Shown here: positions 54,919-61,960 of the stretch, in pieces
How the letters are laid out: every line of letters begins with the position of its first letter
How positions within the stretch are numbered: the stretch's first letter is position 1
Source of the DNA: Cladopsammia gracilis
Taxonomy: Eukaryota > Cnidaria > Anthozoa > Scleractinia > Dendrophylliidae
Direction: 5' to 3'
Assembly (NCBI GenBank): GCA_022457155.1
Contig: JAJGOT010000947.1
Span: forward strand, 1 to 64,000
DNA: 64,000 bases
Position numbers and translations under genes: made by a program
The notes under the pieces: generated by a model
The model's database searches: none
What the model was told of the DNA's origin: nothing
Seen by the model: only the letters and a program-made list of their open reading frames with translations

Positions 54919-55650
54919 ATGAGCTCGGCTAACCTATTGCCATCAGCTCCTGAATACAGCGAAACTCAAGCACTTTACCCAGTCTTATCCAATGGTGAAG
55001 ACTTCAGACTCAAGAAAATCTCTGACTTGCAAAAGGAGCTTGAGTCGGAGGCTAATCATTACAGGCAAGTTGCTAAGAAATACAAGCGAACACATACCAT
55101 TGTTCACGGAACCGCAGTAAGTTTTGGTTTCATTTCTACAGGCTTGTCTTCGGCCACAATCGTCACAGCTCTGACCGGAGCCGGGCTCATAGCCAGCCCT
55201 GTTATTGCCGGCGTGGCAGCTATGACAGGTTTTTCAGCGGCCAGCCTCACTATGCTTAGCGGGCGGCTCGAGAAAAAGATCAGGAAACACGAAAAAATAT
55301 ACACACTCGCCCTTGCAAAACGAAACTCTGTCTTTGAGCTTGTTTCAAAGGCTCTAACTGACAAGAGAGTCTGCGATTCAGAGTTCAAAATAATCCTCCG
55401 TGAAGTTGAGAGATATCACGAACTAAAGAACGAAATCCGCTCTGGTGAAGCAAAGACCACCAAAGTAAACAAGGAAACTCAAACTCCAGATCTTGAAAAA
55501 CTCAGAGGCGAGCTTCGCAAAGAAGTCAAAGAAGAGTTTCAAAAAAAAAAAAGTCAATCGTCTTGCTGCCGTGTCCAAGTCGGATTTGAAAGAGTAAACT
55601 CGGGTTTCTCGCTTTCTATAACAAAAGAACGCAATTGTGACAAAACGTGA
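54919..55650 (+). CDS. Two-TM coiled-coil protein of the Polinton, unknown function
   Basis: 243 residues; ATG 54919 is 6 nt after TATATATA. Residues ~30-60 are a charged helix, ~65-115 a hydrophobic hairpin rich in Gly/Ala/Ser (GFISTGLSSATIVTALTG, GLIASPVIAGVAAMTG), followed by a basic helix EKKIRKHEKIYTLALAKR and further coiled coil. A 12-A run (55541-55552) lies near the 3' end, so the last ~35 residues may be out of the original frame. The hairpin-between-coils layout resembles membrane-remodelling or pore-forming helper proteins in general, but no family was recognised. It follows the minor capsid gene by 21 bp on the same strand. Confidence 0.65.
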   Translation: MSSANLLPSAPEYSETQALYPVLSNGEDFRLKKISDLQKELESEANHYRQVAKKYKRTHTIVHGTAVSFGFISTGLSSATIVTALTGAGLIASPVIAGVAAMTGFSAASLTMLSGRLEKKIRKHEKIYTLALAKRNSVFELVSKALTDKRVCDSEFKIILREVERYHELKNEIRSGEAKTTKVNKETQTPDLEKLRGELRKEVKEEFQKKKSQSSCCRVQVGFERVNSGFSLSITKERNCDKT

Positions 55651-55702
55651 CACATGACGTGACATTGTGCGTGACTGTCACGCGTGACATTGCGTGACAC
55701 AT
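55645..55702. repeat. CGTGACA iteron cluster
   Basis: Five direct copies and one inverted copy of CGTGACA/T (ACGTGACAC, ACGTGACAT, GCGTGACTG, TGTCACG, GCGTGACAT, GCGTGACAC) in 58 bp just after the two-TM gene. The spacing of ~10-15 bp suggests protein binding on one face. Confidence 0.75.
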
Positions 55703-55719
55703 AACGAAAAGGGACAAAA

Positions 55720-56030
55720 CCCTAGTCAGGGGGTGCTCTGGTGGCTGTTTCGTTTGCCTAGCCTAGGCTAGGACTTTAACTCCTGACAGGGGAGTTGTCG
55801 TTTCCCATTTAACCTCTGTGAGCGAGGGCGAGTTCTCCTAGGAGATCTCTGTTTGAGCACCCCCCTGTATCAGTTGGGCCGGGGCTGGTTCACCAGGGGG
55901 TCACTAACTGACTCAGCAACCCCACTACCCCTGGTCTGAGACATCGCATTAGCCGTAAGCAGGATTCAGTGGTGGCCGACAACACCTCCCTGAGCTATAC
56001 CAAATTACAGACTTAACATTATATATGGTG
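55720..56030. other. GC-rich, hairpin-rich non-coding segment of the Polinton
   Basis: No ORF. Many inverted repeats: GGGGGTGCTC (55728) pairs with GAGCACCCCC (55855); a perfect palindrome CCTAGCCTAGGCTAGG (55757-55772); AACTCC...GGAGTT (55778-55796); TCTCCTAGGAGA (55834-55845); CTGGTTCACCAG (55885-55896); CCAGGGG...CCCCTGG (55893-55934). The long-range pair encloses the smaller hairpins like a folded RNA. It separates structural genes from the right-end cassette. Possible structured RNA, transcription boundary or replication element; no known family was recognised. Confidence 0.55.
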
Positions 56031-56150
56031 CGAAAAGGTCTTTTATATTCGAGAAAGTTGCCGTGCTTTCACATGTGGTAACTCATAAAGAACTACGCAT
56101 GCGCAAATGATGTGTGACCAATTGAATAGTTGTAATTTCTACTTATAAAC

Positions 56151-56798
56151 ATGAATGCTAAACTTCACAAACGCTTCAACGGTTCTGAAGCCTTCTACGA
56201 GGCTGAACTTTATAAACGCTTCAACGAGCAAATGTCTGCCGTCAGATGTATGGATGAAAATAATAAATACAAGACTCAACTAGAGCGCTTGGATATAAAG
56301 CACAAATTCATCCGGCTGCGAGGCTTCTATGGCAGTGATTACAGACTTGCGTTTTTACGCTCACAACTACAAGAGAAGCTCCAAAGCATCTTTGAATCTC
56401 TTTCTTTGACCGCTAGACAAGAACAAATCCAGCGGTATCGAGAAAACATTTTTGTGTTCATTTTAAACAGAACAAACAAAAAAATAAAATCGTGTCAAAG
56501 CTGTGGAGGATATTTTACACTCATGTCTGAATCCATAGAAGTTGTCTGCAATAACTGCAGCCGAATTGAACTACTAGACGACGTTGCCTTTTCTCGTGTA
56601 GACTTTTACAAAAGAGGAAAAGATCTAGGCACAAAAAATTATAATTTCAAATATCGGCTTAATCAGCTATTCAGAAATAAATCTCCGAGACTAACCGATG
56701 ACGAAATTAAACAAACTGTCTATGTTTACACAAACGTGAAACCTCATCTACCTAACAACACGGCATATAATTTCGCAATTCATAAATCTTGGCCCTAA
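56151..56798 (+). CDS. Zinc-ribbon protein of the Polinton (possible VLTF3-like factor)
   Basis: 215 residues. The N-terminal 110 are helical and charged. A ribbon C115-x2-C118-x14-C133-x2-C136 (CQSCGGYF...VVCNNC) follows, then FYKRGKDLGTKNYNFKYRLNQLF. The ribbon followed by an aromatic/basic segment recalls poxvirus late transcription factor VLTF3-like proteins, which some Polinton-like viruses encode, but the usual downstream part is short or missing, so this is only a suggestion. A TTATAA lies 4 nt before the ATG (56151). It is the only + strand gene in the right third. Confidence 0.6.
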   Translation: MNAKLHKRFNGSEAFYEAELYKRFNEQMSAVRCMDENNKYKTQLERLDIKHKFIRLRGFYGSDYRLAFLRSQLQEKLQSIFESLSLTARQEQIQRYRENIFVFILNRTNKKIKSCQSCGGYFTLMSESIEVVCNNCSRIELLDDVAFSRVDFYKRGKDLGTKNYNFKYRLNQLFRNKSPRLTDDEIKQTVYVYTNVKPHLPNNTAYNFAIHKSWP

Positions 56799-56851
56799 TT
56801 CTGCCTGAGGGCCCAAGAAAACAGAAACTTTTATCTTACATACGAGGCAAT

Positions 56852-57292
56852 CTATGTGTCTAAAATACGAGCCGTATTGGCAGGCAGCAATTCAGGCTGA
56901 AGAAATTGCTCCGCTAACTTATTCATAAGGAATACCTCAACTTGAGAAGTGTCGTCACGCACTGATCTTGCGGCGCTGAACTTAGCTGTCTGTCGAGGAA
57001 CTTCAGAGTGCTCGGCTATTTTTTTGCGAAGACTTGCCAAGTCCTTGTGAAAGCGCTCGACCTTCGGTTGAATACTGTTCAAGAAACCCTCGTGCTTGAC
57101 AATTTGAAGCTCTGTGACGGCCAACAATTTCCATACAAACAAGGCAACTGGCTTCGGACCCTCGTCTGGAGCAAGGAGAGCCTTTTTCACTCTGTTGTGT
57201 CGCAAAAACTCCTCGTCTCCGTATTCTTTGCTGAACGACATTCTAACCGCGCCGTAAGAACACCAGAGGTCTTCCTCGGCTAATGAAGACAT
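56852..57292 (-). CDS. Unknown helical protein of the Polinton right-end cassette
   Basis: 147 residues from ATG 57292, chosen over a TTG-start extension because AAATATATG lies directly before it. It starts MSSLAEEDLWCSYGAVRMSF, is helix-rich and has a charged middle (VERFHKDLASLRKKIAEH). Overlaps the end of the YqaJ gene by ~50 bp, so it is probably co-transcribed with it. Not recognised. A partner of the nuclease (as single-strand annealing proteins accompany lambda exonuclease) is possible by context only. Confidence 0.55.
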   Translation of the reverse strand: MSSLAEEDLWCSYGAVRMSFSKEYGDEEFLRHNRVKKALLAPDEGPKPVALFVWKLLAVTELQIVKHEGFLNSIQPKVERFHKDLASLRKKIAEHSEVPRQTAKFSAARSVRDDTSQVEVFLMNKLAEQFLQPELLPANTARILDT

Positions 57293-58013
57293 ATATTTGC
57301 TCAAATGTTGAAGTTTGTTTAAGAGCGCCAATAACAATAAGTTCTGCTTGATTGCGTGTTAGCTTGAATTTTGAAAACAAATAACAAATGCCCCAAGCAA
57401 GAGCTGTGTGCCCTTTTGTCTCGTAAATATTTCCGCCGTTTAAAAGATTATTATGATTCAAACTTGGCTCTATCTGTTGTAGAGAGCACATTCTGAAGTA
57501 AGAATCAACGAAAAGGCCTTTGTTGACCATAGATCCGCTAAAACAAAGACCCGTTTGTAGCTGGGTTGCATAATAACGAGGAACTCGAGACATAGCTATT
57601 TTCCGCTTGAAAGGGCACTTAAACTCCAAAAGAATTACAGTGCTTTCTTTGTCTAGATAATAGCCATCAGGGCTACATGTGACCTTTCGATATAGTGGAT
57701 GGTCTGTTGCTAGATTGAGGGATATAGAATGAGCAAAAACTTTAACACAATGCTTCTGCTCAAAGTATTTACGGGCGAGCGGTTCGAACAGATTCCCCCA
57801 GGCACAGGCCGTATTATTGTGCATGTCGGCTGGCTGTATTTTCTTTAAGAGCAAGCTCTTTGGTGTTTCAAATGGCGAATCGCCTGTCAAGGCTGCAATT
57901 TCGGACGCGCCAATAGTATTTTGCCGGTAGCTCACCCAGTCGGCGCTCTTTTGTTTCAGACCAGTGTTCCTCGATTTGAGAAAGGTCAAGAACACTTGTG
58001 TTGTCGTCATCAT
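57243..58013 (-). CDS. YqaJ/lambda-exonuclease-type nuclease
   Basis: 256 residues, intact. PD-(D/E)XK nuclease core: TIGASEIAALTG (34-44), WGNLFEPLARKYFE (72-85), Asp116 in CSPDGYYL, Glu130 and Lys132 in LLEFKCPF, and the trailing YYATQLQTGL (148-156) with Gln151. YqaJ-type enzymes resect dsDNA 5' ends and feed recombination; viral forms act in replication and concatemer or end processing (family knowledge). The start ATG overlaps the upstream gene's stop as ATGA (58013-58010), implying coupled expression. Its placement next to a palindromic TIR makes a role in terminus processing plausible (inference). Confidence 0.88.
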   Translation of the reverse strand: MMTTTQVFLTFLKSRNTGLKQKSADWVSYRQNTIGASEIAALTGDSPFETPKSLLLKKIQPADMHNNTACAWGNLFEPLARKYFEQKHCVKVFAHSISLNLATDHPLYRKVTCSPDGYYLDKESTVILLEFKCPFKRKIAMSRVPRYYATQLQTGLCFSGSMVNKGLFVDSYFRMCSLQQIEPSLNHNNLLNGGNIYETKGHTALAWGICYLFSKFKLTRNQAELIVIGALKQTSTFEQIYVFISRGRPLVFLRRG

Positions 58014-58441
58014 TGATATATGAAGGGTAAGTGTTTCTTCAATTGGTAAAACCCGACCATCTCTGTTCGAAACGCTGCGAGTGATGTCTTGCCTTCGATG
58101 AAATCCGCAACAAATCTTGCATTACGGATCCTGTGTAAAGGGTCAAGATCATTCAGACTTATAGAGGGTTTTTGTTCTTGCTCTTGCTCATCAAGCCATG
58201 CATTCAGCTCATGCTGGCTGATGTTTGAGTTTGCAAAAACTTCTCGAATAACCACCGGGGGTGGTGTTGATGGCAAACCCCCCTCATGTTTGGGAAAAAC
58301 GCGAAGGTTTCTTCTAACAATCGGGCAGCCCTTATTCATATGATTATAAAACGTTGACACGCAAACCATTCGTTGACAGTCAGGGCAGGGGATTTTTGAG
58401 TTACTTGCCTTCAGTTGGCGAGCAAATAGTAGCATAGGCAT
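58010..58441 (-). CDS. CxxC...H...C zinc-finger protein at the Polinton right end
   Basis: 143 residues from ATG 58441, preceded by GTATACAC. The open frame could extend 10 codons via TTG, into the TIR. Finger C19-x2-C22-x11-H34-x4-C39 (CPDCQRMVCVSTFYNHMNKGC region), then an acidic/Gln-rich part (LDEQEQEQKP) and a C-terminal helical region. Possible DNA-binding or regulatory partner of the downstream YqaJ nuclease, with which it overlaps by 4 bp. Family not recognised. Confidence 0.65.
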   Translation of the reverse strand: MPMLLFARQLKASNSKIPCPDCQRMVCVSTFYNHMNKGCPIVRRNLRVFPKHEGGLPSTPPPVVIREVFANSNISQHELNAWLDEQEQEQKPSISLNDLDPLHRIRNARFVADFIEGKTSLAAFRTEMVGFYQLKKHLPFIYQ

Positions 58442-58465
58442 CGTGTATACAATGGGTAAGCGTTT

Positions 58466-58765
58466 ATTCAATTGACAACACCGACCCCCGGTTCACACAG
58501 GGGGCGTTAAATCATGCAATCTAACCCTTATTTGAGGAGGGGTCGTAATGCAAAGGCTTATGATGAAAACATCATTAAGTGGGGTCGTATAAATGTATCT
58601 CTATGTAGTATAGGGAGTGGGTGCATCCGGCCCCGCCCAAAATAAGGCCCCAAAGGCCCGAATTACCGCCCCACAGGGCGAATGCAATGAGTCCTGTGGG
58701 GCGGTAATTCGGGCCTTTGGGGCCTTATTTTGGGCGGGGCGGGATCACCCACTCCCTATACTACT
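58466..58765 (-). repeat. Polinton right terminal inverted repeat
   Basis: Inverted copy of 43735-44033; the palindrome part occupies 58605-58764. Only one substitution was seen in the palindromic part (TCC versus TGC near the inner arm). The near identity suggests recent insertion or TIR homogenisation during replication. Confidence 0.95.
58605..58764. repeat. ~160-bp terminal palindrome (right)
   Basis: Mirror of 43736-43895 with loop GCGAATGCAATGAGT. The loop is the complement of the left one, so the two ends are in the same configuration rather than flip/flop alternatives. Confidence 0.95.
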
Positions 58766-58783
58766 TCTGGACCCCCCTTTTTC

Positions 58784-59641
58784 TTCCGGGAAATGGTCAA
58801 ATGACAGTTTGAATTAAACATGTGTGCGAAGTAGGAAAAAATGTAAAAACAAAATAATATTAAAATTGAAATAAATGGATGATAAAACAACTGGGCAACT
58901 GGAAAAGGAACTGAAGAGCGCTATAAAAAATTACAACATATTTCCCGCCGTAACGATTGCACCATCAGCTCTTTACATAACCATCGCTGATCATTTCTTA
59001 CCTGGCTGTTAAAATGGAGGTGAGTGTTTTTCAGGTTTCTTTATTATTTTATGTAGAATCTGGTATTTTCGGAGACCATCGTTAAATAATAATGACAAAC
59101 CGTGAAAAGAAAGTCTACAGCTGCTTGCAAAAGCCATATTTTCTTCTCTGTCGAACGCATTTTGGCTTGGTTCAACAGATTTGCAACACAATGTGCTCTT
59201 GTCACGTTTCACTTTTCGTTTATAATACATGTCATGCTACACTATTTCCACTCAGCGTTTCATTCTGTTGAAACACTGATAACATTAATGTCATTACAGG
59301 ATTTAACGAAGAATGGGCGGATAGAACCTCTTGCTGTCGACAATGACTATGTGATAACAGGAGCATTTGCCCACTTGGTAAATACAAGTAATTATGGTCT
59401 CCGAAAATACCAGATTCTACATCAAATCATAATTTAAAAGAAACCTGAAAAACACTCACCTCCATTCTAAACAGCCAGGTAAGAATTGGTCAGCGCTCTT
59501 CAGTTCCTATTCCAGTCGCCAGTTGATTTAATTTATCTTCTGTTCATTTCAATTTTAATATATTATTTTACATTTTTTCCTACTTCACACATATGTGTAT
59601 TAATTCAAAACTGTCATTTGACCATTTCCTGGAAGAAATCA
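58784..59641. mobile_element. Inverted-repeat element with ~250-290-bp arms
   Basis: Left arm 58784-59080 (CTTCCGGGAAATGGTCAAATGACAG ... GGTATTTTCGGAGACC) is inverted at 59397-59641 (GGTCTCCGAAAATACC ... CTGTCATTTGACCATTTCCTGGAAG), with scattered differences. The ~315-bp centre holds an exon-like segment (59301-59379, preceded by ATTACAG and followed by GTAAAT). No transposase. It starts 18 bp from the Polinton right end. Confidence 0.75.
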
Positions 59642-59830
59642 AAGGCTCCTTAGAGCCAACCCGTGAATTTGAAATGCATAACGCAATGCGGTAAGCTTAT
59701 GTTTTCACTCTGTCACGGTTCAATATTTTTTTTTAAATTAAACGTAAGGATTTTTGACAAACGCAAAAAATAAAAATACAGCACATCACTATCATAATGT
59801 TTAGTCCGAAGAAGAAAGACAAAAAAAATA

Positions 59831-59904
59831 AAAAGAACGGCCCGAGCGAGATTTGAACCTGGGCCTTTGGGCTGTAGGTCCGCGCTTTACACCACTCGAC
59901 CACC
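59831..59904 (-). tRNA. tRNA-like sequence (pseudogene or SINE head)
   Basis: The minus strand reads GGTCACGGTGGTCGAGTGG (box A-like) ... GGCCCAGGTTCAAATC (box B/T-loop GGTTCAAATC). The T-stem and acceptor pair poorly (several mismatches) and the anticodon arm is uncertain, so I regard it as a decayed tRNA or tRNA-derived repeat and assign no amino acid. Confidence 0.45.
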
Positions 59905-60243
59905 GTGACCACTAACTTGAAATGGGATAAATTTTATTACTTGAAGGTAGATAACCATCAAAACGCGTGTCGCAGTTGAAAATTCCTTTTAGATCGATTT
60001 TAACGTTGCATTAAAGACTCCAAATGCGAAACATCTTTAAGCTTATTGTTGTTTATATTCGTTTACACCAATTTAGTTATTGTTATCGCTGGATTCACGC
60101 TGTTCTTGTTACAAAACGCATTCCTAACAATGCATTACGTCACTGAGTTTACAGCTGATGGAAGGAGTGAGCGAGTGACTCATTTGCATATCTGTCGCCG
60201 TTACCGATAACCCGTTCATTACGCATGCGCGTATATTCACGGG

Positions 60244-60395
60244 TTAAAAAAGGGGGTCCAGATGGGGGGTTCAGATGGGGTTCCAAATGGGGTCCAGATG
60301 TTGTCCAGAAGGGGGTCCAGAAGGGGTCCAGATGGGGTCCAAAAGGGGGGTCCAGAAGGGGGGGGGGGGGGGGGATCCACGTTTTGTACCGACCC
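60244..60395. repeat. Inverted copy of the TCTGGACCCC minisatellite
   Basis: GGGGTCCAGA units repeated ~10 times, ending in a G19 run and GATCCACGTTTTGTACCGACCC, the complement of the sequence that opens the array at 43637. The two arrays face each other across the Polinton. Confidence 0.85.
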
Positions 60396-60416
60396 GTAAA
60401 AATGTTTGAATTTGCA

Positions 60417-60913
60417 TACAGTAAAAACCCGCATACAAGAACATGTGGATTAAGAACACCCAGGCTGAAATTTGATAAAAAAGGAGCATATATATAAGAA
60501 CACATTCAGCCTGAAAATTGAAAATTGTTCTTATATATAAAAACTCTTCCCTTTTCAGTTTAATAGAACAAACAGTGTCTGTAGCTTTACTGTGGTATTG
60601 CACTAAGAGCTCTGTATAAATGCTAGTAATTTCACTTGCTGTGTATAGCAAATGTACAACAACTGTATTTGAAATTAAAAGTCTTATAATTACATGAAAA
60701 ACATGCAATAATGTTGTGTGTCTCAAGTTTAATTTTCTCTCAAAGTTATGTATTTCATCATAGTTAGTAAATCCCTTACATTTTTTTAGAAGTAAAAAAT
60801 TAAGAACACTTAAGAACACTTTCAGGCTGACTTCACCTAAAATACCCAATATATAAGAACCCAATCAGCCTGAACCCCGAAAATAGTGTTCTTGTATGCG
60901 GGTTTTTACTGTA
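60417..60913. mobile_element. Tc1/mariner-type MITE with TA duplication
   Basis: The 493-bp element runs TA|CAGTAAAAACCCGCATACAAG ... CTTGTATGCGGGTTTTTACTG|TA with perfect ~24-bp terminal repeats; TA at 60417-60418 and 60912-60913. An AGAACAC-TCAGCCTGA motif also repeats inverted inside. No transposase. Confidence 0.88.
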
Positions 60914-61290
60914 ATGTGAAAAGTAATTTGAAACACACACACGAAAAGATATCCAATTTTTATTCCTCTATATCCGAAACATAGAAAAGAAAATTAAATG
61001 AAACAGTGATCGCTTTAAGGTTATTTTTGCCCGAGAAACATTCACAACTCGCAAGAAACTTGTCGCAAGACACATTCATTGCCGTTTACATCTTCACCGG
61101 CGGTGAATTTTTGCGCCCGAGGCTGTTTTGTTCCTTCAACTTCACGAAATAAAAATTCATGAAAGGGAAACAACCGAAAGAAGTGAAAAATAATTGGGAT
61201 TCCTACCACGCTTATATTTCTTCCATCGCTGTCCAGCGTTCACTTTTTATTAAACAAAAGCTATATATTCGTCTAATCCCGTGTAGAACA
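60914..61290. other. Intergenic or intronic stretch, nothing supported
   Basis: No ORF or repeat structure of note. Confidence 0.4.
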
Positions 61291-61960
61291 GGACATATGT
61301 AAAACCTATGTTGCTGCTACTTTTTTACTATGTTGGACTATGTTTTAGCTATGCATAGTTCAAGACTACCTATGTATTTACTATATTACATGCTTTATTA
61401 CATAGTCCAGGGTATGTGAAACATATTTTGAAACTATGCAAAAACTATTTGAAAATCATAGTCTTTACATACGTATGTCAAAACTATGTTAAATCGTAAC
61501 ATAGCTATAACATAGCTATTTATTTTCTACGTAATGGGCAGTTCTTTCTTAACCTCTGACAAACATTCTATGTATATACTATGTGACAAAGTGACATAGC
61601 TTTTAAATAGCATATTGATGTCCAGTTTCATGAATAAAAGGTAACATAGCTTTTACATAATGCTATTTATTTCCTATGTAATGGAAATGTGCAAGAATGC
61701 TTCCTATGTATTTACTATGTGACAATCCAACATAGCTTTTAAATAGCACATTGAAGTTAAATATCACAAGTAAATGGTTACATAGCTTTTACATAATGCT
61801 ATTTATTTCCTATGAAATGGATTTGTGCAATAAATTCATCCTATGTATTTACTATGTGACAATCCAACATAGCTTTTATATAGCACATCGAAGTTAAATC
61901 TCACAAGTAAAAGGTTACCAAAAGGTTAGCTTTTACATAATTTTATTTATTTTCTTGGTG
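61290..61960. repeat. CATAG-rich region with ~136-bp tandem repeat
   Basis: The block ACATAGCTTTTACATAATGC-TATTTATTTCCTATG recurs at about 61644, 61780 and 61918 (degenerate) with ~136-bp spacing. The flanking 61290-61560 is full of CTATG/CATAG words. Confidence 0.8.

Larger units (their letters stand above)
43735..58765. mobile_element. Polinton/Maverick element, 15,031 bp, complete
   Basis: Terminal inverted repeats of ~300 bp start AGTAGTATAGGGAG and end CTCCCTATACTACT. TCTGG flanks both sides (43730-43734 and 58766-58770), either a 5-bp target duplication or part of the surrounding TCTGG minisatellite. Polintons usually give 6 bp. Genes, left to right: PolB (+), integrase (-), small membrane protein (-), packaging ATPase (-), major capsid (-), acidic coiled-coil membrane protein (+), 606-aa proline-rich membrane-anchored protein (-), minor capsid (+), two-TM coiled-coil protein (+), zinc-ribbon protein (+), unknown (-), YqaJ nuclease (-), zinc-finger protein (-). 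This gene set matches a virus-like Polinton. No adenain-type protease was found. Several genes carry single frameshifts or stops. Confidence 0.95.

Noticed and set aside
58605..58764. Flip/flop alternatives of the terminal hairpins
   Set aside because: The right loop is exactly the complement expected of a simple inverted repeat, so the two ends show the same orientation.
43735..58765. Bacterial or phage contamination because of compact overlapping genes
   Set aside because: Protein-primed PolB with rve integrase and DJR capsid is a Polinton signature, and both flanks are eukaryotic repeats.
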